A stretch of 64,000 bases of DNA from UBA10324 sp038326325 (GTDB lineage: Bacteria; Bacteroidota; Bacteroidia; Chitinophagales; UBA10324), in contig JBBQJW010000016.1 of NCBI GenBank assembly GCA_038326325.1, positions 1 through 64,000 on the forward strand. Reading direction: 5' to 3'. The notes below the pieces were generated by a model. It was not told the DNA's origin. It worked only from the letters and a program-made list of their open reading frames with translations, and searched no databases. Below, piece by piece: positions 53,604 to 62,259 of this stretch (within the stretch, counting starts at the first letter, position 1; each line of letters begins with the position of its first letter). The position numbers and the translations under genes are program-made.

Positions 53604-56453
53604 ATGAATAAACTCAGATTTATCGCCTTCATTTTTCTTTCAGCCATCGTACTTAAAAGTTCGGCGCAGACTTTTCAGTTAAACGGAAGTACTGCAATGG
53701 TCAGCCCGAACTGTTACAGGTTAACTGATTCTGTTTTGTTACAGGCAGCAAGCATGTATAATCTGAATCAGATAAATCTGAACAATCCTTTTGACATATC
53801 ATTTTATGTGAACTTCGGTTGTCATGATGCAAATGGCGCCGATGGTCTTGCCTTCATATTGCAGAACTCAACATCGGGTGTAACAGCCCTTGGCGGATTA
53901 GGTGCCGGAATGGGTTACTGTAACACTCCGACAATTACACCTTCACTTGCTATTGAGTACGACAACAATCAAAATTCATTCGAAGGGTTTCCTGATCCTG
54001 CTTACGACCATCTTGCTATAATTAAGAATGGAGATTTGTTTACAAACCAAGCCGGACCGGTTCAGATTTCTGCAACAAATGCCAATGTAGAAGATTGCGG
54101 TTGTCACACTTCAAGAATTCAATGGACTCCAACATTGAATAGGCTCAGAGTTTATTTCGATGGCTCATTGCGAATGACTTACTTTAATAATATCATCACT
54201 AATTATTTCGGAGGCAATCCGAATGTGTATTGGGGATTTGGGGCCGGAACAGGAATTTATTATAACATTCAAACCATCAGTTTTGATTTTGCAAATGCCG
54301 GAACTGATTTTTCAGTTTGCCAGAATGCTTCAGCACAAATGAATGGTACAGGTGGAAACAGTTATGTGTGGTCGCCTTCTATCGGTTTGTCGAGTTCCAC
54401 AATTGCCAACCCTACTGTTACACCTACAGCAAATACCACTTATACATTAACAACCATTAACAGTACAGGTTGTTCTGATACAGCTACTGTGAAAGTTACT
54501 CTGGCTCCGATGCCAACTTTAAATGCGGGAAGCGATAAAGCAATTTGCCCAGGAGGTTCGGTTATTTTAACAGGAGTAGGAACAGGTAATTCTTACTTGT
54601 GGACCCCTTCAACAGGACTAAGTAGTAACACCACAATTTCAACAACTGCTTCGCCGATTTCAACTACAACTTATACATTAATTGCAACCACTGCACTTGG
54701 ATGTACTGCAGGTGATGCAGTTGTTGTAACAGTTTATCCTGCTGTAACAGCCGATGGAGGAACTGCTCAAAGTGCTTGTTTGGGTGGAAGTGTTCAATTG
54801 AATGCTTCGGGTGGAATTTCGTATTTGTGGTCGCCGACAACCGGATTAAGTAATAGCACAATTAATAATCCATTGGCAACTGTTACTGTTAATACAACTT
54901 ATACTGTAACAGTAGTGAATGACCTTGGCTGTTCCGGTACTGATACAGTTTCGATTCATGTGCTTCCGGCAGCAGTTGCCAATGCAGGAAGCGATGTGTC
55001 GGTTTGTCATAATTCAGCGATTCAGCTAAATGCAAGTGGCGGAGTTCAGTATTCATGGTCGCCTTCCACAGGATTATCTTCCTCCACTGTTTCAAATCCG
55101 TTTTGCATCGGGGGTGTAACAACTACTTATACTGTTACAGTGCACAATGCTGCGGGTTGTTCTGCAAGTGACCAGATTATTGTAACAGTTTTCCCTTCTC
55201 CGAATCCTCCTGATATTATTCCTGTGCAACCTACTATTTGCGCGGGTGCTTCAGTTACAATCACGGCAAGCGGTTCTGTCAATTACAGTTGGTATCCAAG
55301 CACTGGGTTGAGCTTAACTTTCGGAGCTACGGTTGTGGCTTCGCCAACCATCACCACCAATTATACCGTTGCAGGTTCAGATATTAACGGCTGTGTTTCG
55401 AGCCGCTTCTTTACTGTAATAGTTAATAATAATCCATCAATAGTTTCAACCACTGTTACAGATGCAGGTTGCCCCGGCACCGGAGCCATCAATATTGGTT
55501 TGTCAGCCGGAACAGTTAATTCATTTGCATGGAGTAATGGGGCAACTACTGAAGACATCAATTCGCTTAGTGCCGGAAGTTACACTGTTACGGTCACAAG
55601 TAACGGATGTGTTGTTGTCAATTCCATTTCGGTTGGGCAGGCACCGCTTGATAAACCAACGAATCTGGTGGTGAATAACATTACTTCGTGCGGCGCACGA
55701 TTAAACTGGAGCGCGGTAGCGAACATGAGTTATTACAAAGTTCGTTTCCGTCAGGGCGGAACTACTGTATGGTCCGCTGCTGTAAATGCAGGAGCTTCTC
55801 TTTATTATGATTTCACCGGATTGAATGCTGGTACTACTTATCAGTTTCAGGTTTCGGCTTATTGCCCTAACAATGCAACCGGCGGTTGGGTAACGAAGCA
55901 AGGGCTGACAAAAACATGCACCACTCCTGTTTCCATTGCTGTTTCTATCATCAGTGCAAACTCGGCTATTGTTTCATGGACGGCTTTGTGTTCGGCAAAT
56001 TCTTATCAGTTGATTTACCGCAAGGTTGGCACGGCGCAATGGCAACAATCGAACACGACGCTTACAACTGTTACACTCACTAATTTAATTGCTTCAACCA
56101 CTTATGAGTATAAAATAAAGGCAGTTTGCATCGGCGGTGCATCGGCTTATTCTGTTCTTCAGAATTTCACCACTCCGGCAATAAGAAGCGAAGATGCGGG
56201 AGCCGCTGATTTTAATTTGAATGTTTTTCCGAATCCGACTACGGGAATTTTTAATGTTGAATTAAAAACTTCGTCAAATGCTTATTCAATAATGCTCACA
56301 AATGTGTTAGGCGAAATTGTCTGGCGCAATGAAAATAACAGCACAACCGATATTCAAATTGATTTGGGAAATGAAGCCGCTTCAGGAATTTATTTTCTGA
56401 TATACCGCGACGAAAACAGAGTTGAAACCAAGAGGGTGATTTTGGAGCGATAA
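53604..56453 (+). CDS. Secreted L-type-lectin/Ig-like/Fn3 protein with T9SS domain
   Basis: The 949-residue protein has a signal peptide (ending SSAQ) and a legume-lectin-like domain (about 25-235; DISFYVNFGCHDANGADGLA, VYWGFGAGTGIYYN). At least five Ig/PKD-like units of about 80 residues follow (SYVWSPSIGLSSSTIANPT, YLWSPTTGLSNSTIN). Next come an SprB-like repeat, two Fn3 domains and the T9SS tail (VFPNPTTGIFNV). It likely binds glycans. The Ig repeats carry seven TGTAACAG copies between 54725 and 55460, since the codons for VTV fit the word. Confidence 0.85.
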   Translation: MNKLRFIAFIFLSAIVLKSSAQTFQLNGSTAMVSPNCYRLTDSVLLQAASMYNLNQINLNNPFDISFYVNFGCHDANGADGLAFILQNSTSGVTALGGLGAGMGYCNTPTITPSLAIEYDNNQNSFEGFPDPAYDHLAIIKNGDLFTNQAGPVQISATNANVEDCGCHTSRIQWTPTLNRLRVYFDGSLRMTYFNNIITNYFGGNPNVYWGFGAGTGIYYNIQTISFDFANAGTDFSVCQNASAQMNGTGGNSYVWSPSIGLSSSTIANPTVTPTANTTYTLTTINSTGCSDTATVKVTLAPMPTLNAGSDKAICPGGSVILTGVGTGNSYLWTPSTGLSSNTTISTTASPISTTTYTLIATTALGCTAGDAVVVTVYPAVTADGGTAQSACLGGSVQLNASGGISYLWSPTTGLSNSTINNPLATVTVNTTYTVTVVNDLGCSGTDTVSIHVLPAAVANAGSDVSVCHNSAIQLNASGGVQYSWSPSTGLSSSTVSNPFCIGGVTTTYTVTVHNAAGCSASDQIIVTVFPSPNPPDIIPVQPTICAGASVTITASGSVNYSWYPSTGLSLTFGATVVASPTITTNYTVAGSDINGCVSSRFFTVIVNNNPSIVSTTVTDAGCPGTGAINIGLSAGTVNSFAWSNGATTEDINSLSAGSYTVTVTSNGCVVVNSISVGQAPLDKPTNLVVNNITSCGARLNWSAVANMSYYKVRFRQGGTTVWSAAVNAGASLYYDFTGLNAGTTYQFQVSAYCPNNATGGWVTKQGLTKTCTTPVSIAVSIISANSAIVSWTALCSANSYQLIYRKVGTAQWQQSNTTLTTVTLTNLIASTTYEYKIKAVCIGGASAYSVLQNFTTPAIRSEDAGAADFNLNVFPNPTTGIFNVELKTSSNAYSIMLTNVLGEIVWRNENNSTTDIQIDLGNEAASGIYFLIYRDENRVETKRVILER

Positions 56454-56536
56454 TGTTTTAGCCGGTCAACTTAACTGATAACATAAATTTAACATCAGGG
56501 CAACCATCGCTTCATAACTGTGCTGGAATATTTGCA

Positions 56537-56926
56537 ATGAAAAAATTGCAGATGGCTATAGCAACAAAAATTTTATTAGTGGATGATGAACAGGATATTC
56601 TTGATTTGCTAAGTTATAATTTCAAGAAGCAGGGCTATGAAGTGCACACAGCTTTGGATGGCAACGAAGCCATTGCCGAAGTGGGCTTGTTTCATCCAGA
56701 TGTAATTGTTTCAGACATATTAATGCCGAACAGTAGTGGTATAAAAATGTGCAGAGAATTAAAAGCCGATGAGCGGTATAAGAATATCCCTGTTATTTTT
56801 TTAAGCGCAGCCAACGACGATTACCTCGCATTGAGCTCTCTTGATGCCGGTGCAATAAAGTATTTATCGAAGCCCGTTCATATTCCGTTACTTTTTGATT
56901 TAGTAAAGAAGGTAGTGTTACACTAA
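56537..56926 (+). CDS. Single-domain response regulator (CheY-like)
   Basis: The 129-residue receiver has the acidic pair D16-D17 (LLVDDEQD), phosphoacceptor D60 (IVSDILMP), Ser in FLSAAN and the conserved Lys in LSKPVH. There is no output domain, so it acts by protein contact or in a phosphorelay. No kinase is nearby. Its stop overlaps the 3' end of the opposing methyltransferase by four bases. A second possible ATG is five codons further in (MAIATK). Confidence 0.88.
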   Translation: MKKLQMAIATKILLVDDEQDILDLLSYNFKKQGYEVHTALDGNEAIAEVGLFHPDVIVSDILMPNSSGIKMCRELKADERYKNIPVIFLSAANDDYLALSSLDAGAIKYLSKPVHIPLLFDLVKKVVLH

Positions 56927-58092
56927 ATAACCTGAAGTAAAAATCCTTTTAGATAATTTGTTTCAGGTATTTGCCAGATTATAGGATGATCTTTTGACTG
57001 AGCAAACACTTCCACCTGACGAATTTTTTTTCCGGCATCAATAGCTGCTGAATACACTGCATCGAAAAATAAATCGGGAGTCATAAAATGCGAACAAGAG
57101 AAAGTGAGAAGGAAACCGCCACTGCGAACTAATTGCATTGCACGCAAATTCACTTCTTTATAACCACGAGCAGCAGAACTTGTGCCCGCACGGTTTTTTG
57201 TAAATGCAGGTGGGTCAAGAATTACAACATCAAATTGTTTTTTTTCGCGCACCAACTGTGGCAATAAGTCGAAAGCATTTGCAGCTTTGAATTCGCAATT
57301 ATTTTCAAATCCATTTAATGCTGCATTTTCTTCAGCTTGTGCAATGGCTGCTTCGGAAACATCTAAACCTAAAACCTGTCTCGCGCCAAAGTGTGCCGCC
57401 TGCATACTGAAAGAACCGGTGTAACAGAAACAGTCAAGAACCGATTGGTCTTTAACAAAATTTTTCATTGCCAACCTGTTTTCTTTCTGGTCGAGAAAAA
57501 AACCTGTCTTCTGTCCTTCAACAATATCAATATTTATTTTCACACCACATTCATTAATCACAAATGAAGTAGGAAAGGGTTCGGTTAAAAATCCTTTTTG
57601 TTCTTCTAACCCTTCAAGTTTTCGAACAGGAATATCATTTCGCTCATACACTCCAATCGGTTTTAATAAATCCGTTACAGCAGCAACAATTTCATTTTTC
57701 CATTTTTCCATTCCGAGTGCGAGTGTCTGTAACACTATCACATCACCGAATTTATCCAACACCAATCCGGGAAGAAAATCACCTTCGCCAAAAACAATTC
57801 TGTAATTTTCAGTGTATCCTAATTTTTTTCGGTAGTCAATACAGTTTTTAATTTTCTGATAAAAGAAAGCAGCATCAATCTTTTCATCCATCATTGTCAG
57901 CAACCGAACACGCAATTTCGATTGCGGATTGTAATATCCCTTTCCTATCAGGTTCTTTCCGGCATCAATTACAGTTACAATATCGCCTGGCTGCGGATTG
58001 CCCTTTGTTTCCGCCACTTCATTATCGTAAACCCACGGATGCCCTTCGCGATTTCTGTTTCCTTTCCCTTTATTCAATATGATTTCTGCCAT
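56923..58092 (-). CDS. Class I rRNA large-subunit methyltransferase (RlmI-like)
   Basis: The 389-residue protein has an N-terminal PUA domain (ILNKGKGNRNREGHPWVYDNEV), a central linker and a Rossmann methyltransferase with VLDCFCYTGSFSMQAA (SAM site), DVSEAAI and VILDPPAFTKNR. The layout matches RlmI, which makes 5-methylcytosine in 23S rRNA. The start is placed at the ATG at 58092; an upstream ATG at 58125 would add residues unlike the family. It is cytosolic and cut tail-to-tail with the receiver gene. Assignment to RlmI or a paralogue of different specificity is not certain. Confidence 0.88.
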   Translation of the reverse strand: MAEIILNKGKGNRNREGHPWVYDNEVAETKGNPQPGDIVTVIDAGKNLIGKGYYNPQSKLRVRLLTMMDEKIDAAFFYQKIKNCIDYRKKLGYTENYRIVFGEGDFLPGLVLDKFGDVIVLQTLALGMEKWKNEIVAAVTDLLKPIGVYERNDIPVRKLEGLEEQKGFLTEPFPTSFVINECGVKINIDIVEGQKTGFFLDQKENRLAMKNFVKDQSVLDCFCYTGSFSMQAAHFGARQVLGLDVSEAAIAQAEENAALNGFENNCEFKAANAFDLLPQLVREKKQFDVVILDPPAFTKNRAGTSSAARGYKEVNLRAMQLVRSGGFLLTFSCSHFMTPDLFFDAVYSAAIDAGKKIRQVEVFAQSKDHPIIWQIPETNYLKGFLLQVI

Positions 58093-58176
58093 GCTTTTTA
58101 AATTTGAGGGCGCAAAGAAAGTCATTTAAAATTAGCCGGGGAGCAATAGTCCCTTGTCCTTAGTTACTGAATAAAA

Positions 58177-58206
58177 TAAAAAGCGCCCTGAATTGTTCAG
58201 AGCGCC
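58177..58206 (-). terminator. Terminator of the 58232 gene
   Basis: On the minus strand GCGCTCTGAA and TTCAGGGCGC pair around a 3-base loop with one mismatch, followed by TTTTTATTTT. It lies 25 bases beyond the stop codon. Confidence 0.8.
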
Positions 58207-58231
58207 ATCCTTCAAAATTTAAACTTAAAAT

Positions 58232-60094
58232 TTATTCAGTCTTTACCAATTTCAATATTGACTTATCTCCGTTTTCATTGATTGATTCAAGTAAGTAAAT
58301 GCCGGAAGGCAATTCGCTGCCTAATTTAATCAGTCCAACTGGATTACTGTAACGGTAAAGTATTTTCCCTTGCAAATCCATCAAATCCATAACTGTTACA
58401 TCGTCAGATTTTATTTCAACCGAAAAATCTTCTGAGGATGGATTTGGATAAACTTTTATCGCGGTTTCAGTTTTAACGGCGTTGTTTTCTTCTTCACGGC
58501 AATTAGAAATATAAACAACCACCTGAGCTGAAACTTTGCTGCAACCTAAACTGCTTGTAACAACAACTTTATATTTCCCATTAGTGGAAGGAACATAATT
58601 AATGTTAGTTGCTCCCGATATCGTTGAGCCACTTTTCTTCCACTGATATATATATCCAGTACCTGAATTTGCCTGAAGTAATACTGTGTTCGGTAAACAA
58701 ACATGTTGCGTATCGCTTGGAGTAATCGTTGAAGCTGGGGTTACTTTTCGTTGTACATAAATTTCATTACTGCTATTGTTACAAATCATCACTTTGTAAG
58801 TTCCAGTTAGAGTAGCAGTGTATGAAATATTGGTAGCGCCATTTAGGGCAATATTGTTTTTATACCACTGATAAGAATATCCTGTAGGTAAAGCATTAAG
58901 AATAACATGACCGGGCGTACAATATGAAGTCGGTCCGGCAGCAGTAATGGTCGGAGTAATTATTCTTGACAGTTTAAAGATTCCGCCATTCGAAGTGTAA
59001 CCTCCATTCATTGCATAAATAGAACCATCAGCACCCATTTGCAATGTTGTTAAACCTCCGCTCGAAGTTAAATCTGTAATTAAAGTTTTTGATGTAACAG
59101 TATTGTATGCCGGAGCATTTCCCATTACCACATCCCATATTTCACCAACATCATTGTTAGCAATAATCACATGATTTTTATATTCAGGAAACATGCAGCC
59201 GCTATAAAAAATTATTCCTGTTACAGCATTCAAAGGCGCTGTCCAAACAGTAAGCGGATTAATTAAGCCGACGATGTTACAGGGGTTGCTGTTGCCGTAT
59301 TGCAGATTGCCCTCACAAGTTTGCCATCCATAATTTCCTCCCTTACGGCCAAGGTTCATTTCATCTTGTGTGTTCTCACCATTTTCAGAAATGTATAATG
59401 AATCATTTGACCCAAAGCAAAAATCAAACGGATTACGATGACCGTATTCCCAGATTCTATCGTCATTTAAAGTGGTTGGATTTCCGTCATCATAAAATGG
59501 ATTGTTAGTTGGAATTGTTCCATCTTTATTAATGCGAAGAATTTTTCCGAATGGATTTGTTTTCAATTGTGCGTTTGTAGGAGTTGCTAGTTCTCCAATA
59601 GAAACATACAATTTTCCATCAGAAGGGCGGAAGTGAACATTGCCTCCGACATGATTTCCCGGAATGGAATTGGAAACTGGAATATTTAAAATCACAGTAG
59701 GATTTGTTCCCACATTATTATTGTCAGTAAAACGAATTACACGCAATGCCTGATTGCCCGTTGAATTATTTGGCCAGCGATGATTATAGTAAGCATATAC
59801 ATAGTGATTTGTGTTGTAATCGGGATCGAAACAAATACCAAGTAAACCTCTTTCGAAATTATTGATAACTGAATCCGCAAGGTTATAAAATGTTCCAAGC
59901 GAAGTTCCGGAAGAATTGTAAACTACAATTTGTCCCGCTTTAAGGGTGACAAAGAAGCGACCATCATTAGGTGTAATTGAAAATGCTACAGGCTGATTTA
60001 ACCCTGAGAAAACAGTGGTTTGTGTAAATGGTAACTGAGCAAAACTGTTAAATGTACAGAGCAGTGTAACAAATAGCACGACGATTTTTTTCAT
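58232..60094 (-). CDS. Secreted PQQ-dependent sugar dehydrogenase-like protein with Ig-like and T9SS domains
   Basis: The ATG at 60094 starts a product of 620 residues with a signal peptide (ending NSFAQ). A six-bladed sorbosone/glucose dehydrogenase-like domain follows (about 20-390; GNHVGGNVHFRPSDGKLYVSIGE, IWEYGHRNPFDFCF). Then come two Ig-like domains (YSYQWYKNNIALNGATN) and a T9SS tail (VYPNPSSEDFSV). Family members oxidise sugars with PQQ; activity is unproven. It is divergent from a paralogue at 60265, so both are probably controlled together. The alternative ATG at 60154 would precede the signal peptide by 20 residues. Confidence 0.86.
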   Translation of the reverse strand: MKKIVVLFVTLLCTFNSFAQLPFTQTTVFSGLNQPVAFSITPNDGRFFVTLKAGQIVVYNSSGTSLGTFYNLADSVINNFERGLLGICFDPDYNTNHYVYAYYNHRWPNNSTGNQALRVIRFTDNNNVGTNPTVILNIPVSNSIPGNHVGGNVHFRPSDGKLYVSIGELATPTNAQLKTNPFGKILRINKDGTIPTNNPFYDDGNPTTLNDDRIWEYGHRNPFDFCFGSNDSLYISENGENTQDEMNLGRKGGNYGWQTCEGNLQYGNSNPCNIVGLINPLTVWTAPLNAVTGIIFYSGCMFPEYKNHVIIANNDVGEIWDVVMGNAPAYNTVTSKTLITDLTSSGGLTTLQMGADGSIYAMNGGYTSNGGIFKLSRIITPTITAAGPTSYCTPGHVILNALPTGYSYQWYKNNIALNGATNISYTATLTGTYKVMICNNSSNEIYVQRKVTPASTITPSDTQHVCLPNTVLLQANSGTGYIYQWKKSGSTISGATNINYVPSTNGKYKVVVTSSLGCSKVSAQVVVYISNCREEENNAVKTETAIKVYPNPSSEDFSVEIKSDDVTVMDLMDLQGKILYRYSNPVGLIKLGSELPSGIYLLESINENGDKSILKLVKTE

Positions 60095-60264
60095 AAGTGT
60101 TTTGGTTTTGTTATATAAAAATACAATCTGATTAATGAAAGAATGGAGAAGCAAAAAAATTTTTCACTAAAGGAAAAATATTCTTTTTAAAATATTTTGA
60201 AATGCAACAATTCCATCCAAAAAAATCTTGGCTACATTTGGTCACTTCTTAAAATAAAAACAGA
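60095..60264. promoter_or_regulatory. Divergent promoter gap between two PQQ-type dehydrogenase genes
   Basis: The 170-base gap carries TACATTTG (60233-60240), a TAnnTTTG match reading toward the 60265 gene and ending 24 bases before its ATG. No clear -33 TTG was found at the usual spacing, and no motif was recognised for the reverse direction. Confidence 0.5.
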
Positions 60265-62181
60265 ATGAAAAAAACTTTAAGCATTGTAATTTTTTTACTC
60301 ATGAGTGTAACAGGGCTGTTTGCACAACTTCCTACTGTTACATTCACTCAATGGCCAAGCGCTTCAGCTACTTTCACTTATCCGCTGTTGGTTACAAACT
60401 GTGGCGATAACCGTGAGTTTGTTGTGCAGCGAAATGGCATAATTAAAATCGTTGATTCGCTGGGAAATATTCTTGCAACTCCTTTTATAGATATTGGAAA
60501 TTTAACTGATTACGGAAACTATAACGAAGAAGGTTTACTGGGTTTGGCTTTCGATCCGCACTACAAAAGCAATGGATATTTTTATGTGAATTATACCGGT
60601 TCAGACAATAATCCTGGACCAACTCATATTGTCCGTTACAGTGTAAGCGCAACTGATACGAATATTGCCAACCCTGCAAGCGCCTTTGAGCTGCTTACTT
60701 TTTCTCAGCCTTATGTAAATCATAATGGCGGTAATTTAACTTTTGGTCCTGATGGATATTTATACGACGGACAAGGAGACGGGGGCAGTGGTGGAGATCC
60801 AGGTAATAGGGCGCAGAACAAAAAGCAATACTTAGGAAAAATTTTGCGTATTGATCCGAACGGTGGAACACCTTATGCAATTCCGCCTTCAAATCCTTTT
60901 GCAAATGATACCGCGAATTATTATCCTGAGATCTGGGATTTGGGAATGCGCAATCCCTGGAGATTTAATTTTGACAGAATCACAGGTGATTTATGGATTG
61001 GTGATGTTGGTCAGAATTTATATGAAGAAGTTGATTTCGAACCTGCAGGTTTTACAGGAGGAAATAATGATGGATGGCATTGCAGAGAAGGTTTGCATTC
61101 GTATACAGCCGGAGCAGGTGACTGTAACGGTACTGTTGGGTTAACTGATCCGATTTATGAATATGGTCATGTTGGCGGTGCCTGTTCTATCTCAGGTGGA
61201 TATGTTTATCGCGGCACGCAGTATCATGATTTATGGGGGCGTTACTTATATACAGATTATTGCAAAGGCGCTTTGTGGTCCATCACTCCAAACGGTTCAG
61301 GCGGTTGGCACAACGATACACTCGGTCAGTTTACAGCAAACACATATAGTAGTTTCGGGCAGGATACTTATGGCGAAATGTATGTCTGTGCACACAACAG
61401 CAATAAGGTTTACAAAATCAGTTCAGCTGATTGCAAGCCCGTTGCATATATTCTTCAACAAGATGGCTCTGGGATTTGCGAAGGCTCTCCGCTTCACGCT
61501 CTTTATGGTATTGGGTTAACCTATCAATGGCAAACAAATAATTCTGACATATCGGGCGCTACTTCTTCTGATTATTTGCCATTAGCAAGTGGAGGTTATC
61601 GTGTGATTGTAACCAAGGGAGCATGCAGTGATACATCTGTTGTTTCAAATATCACTATTAATCCTCTCCCAACAGTTTCTTTTCCAACTCCTATCTCGGG
61701 TGTCACTGTTTTATGCAGTAATAATCCAGCAGATATTAATCTCATTGGTCTTCCTTCCGGAGGAATGTTCTCAGGTGCAGGAGTAGCCGGTGCAGCTTGC
61801 AATGTATTTGGTTTTGCCAGTGGAACTGATACTATAACTTATGTTTATACAGATGTGAACGGATGCAGTAATTCCATAACAAATTATTATCCTGTTCAGG
61901 TTTGTGAGGGAGTTCCATTTGTAAATACTGTTTCTGATGTAACAGTTTTTCCTAGCCCGAATCATGGCGATTTTAATTTAAGTATTCATTCAGTAAAATC
62001 ACAGAATTTAGTTCTTGAAATTTATAATGCTTTTGGGCAACTGCAGTTGCAAAAACCTATTTCACTCGCTAAAGGGAAATCTGATGAAAAGATTCACCTG
62101 AGCAATGTGGCTCCTGGCGTTTACCGTTACACCTTAAAAGGAAATGAAGCACTTGATAACGGAAGTTTTATTGTTGAATAA
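60265..62181 (+). CDS. Secreted PQQ-dependent sugar dehydrogenase-like protein with T9SS domain
   Basis: The 638-residue protein has a signal peptide (ending GLFAQ). The six-bladed dehydrogenase domain (NHNGGNLTFGPDGYLYDGQG, IWDLGMRNPWRFNFDRITG) is complete and probably calcium- and PQQ-binding. Ig-like units follow, and a T9SS tail (VFPSPNHGDFNL). It is a paralogue of the opposite-strand gene at 58232, sharing the same domain order, and the pair is divergently transcribed. Sugar oxidation is inferred from family. Its terminator is at 62203-62242. Confidence 0.86.
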   Translation: MKKTLSIVIFLLMSVTGLFAQLPTVTFTQWPSASATFTYPLLVTNCGDNREFVVQRNGIIKIVDSLGNILATPFIDIGNLTDYGNYNEEGLLGLAFDPHYKSNGYFYVNYTGSDNNPGPTHIVRYSVSATDTNIANPASAFELLTFSQPYVNHNGGNLTFGPDGYLYDGQGDGGSGGDPGNRAQNKKQYLGKILRIDPNGGTPYAIPPSNPFANDTANYYPEIWDLGMRNPWRFNFDRITGDLWIGDVGQNLYEEVDFEPAGFTGGNNDGWHCREGLHSYTAGAGDCNGTVGLTDPIYEYGHVGGACSISGGYVYRGTQYHDLWGRYLYTDYCKGALWSITPNGSGGWHNDTLGQFTANTYSSFGQDTYGEMYVCAHNSNKVYKISSADCKPVAYILQQDGSGICEGSPLHALYGIGLTYQWQTNNSDISGATSSDYLPLASGGYRVIVTKGACSDTSVVSNITINPLPTVSFPTPISGVTVLCSNNPADINLIGLPSGGMFSGAGVAGAACNVFGFASGTDTITYVYTDVNGCSNSITNYYPVQVCEGVPFVNTVSDVTVFPSPNHGDFNLSIHSVKSQNLVLEIYNAFGQLQLQKPISLAKGKSDEKIHLSNVAPGVYRYTLKGNEALDNGSFIVE

Positions 62182-62202
62182 CAGAATGAAATTATAAATC
62201 AT

Positions 62203-62242
62203 AAAATTGCCACTCAGGTTTTTCCTTTGTGGCAATTTTTTT
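62203..62242 (+). terminator. Terminator of the 60265 gene
   Basis: AAAATTGCCAC and GTGGCAATTTT form a perfect stem with a 15-base loop, then TTT. It ends 18 bases before the next GTG start. Confidence 0.8.
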
Positions 62243-62259
62243 AAAACTAATTTGAGTCA

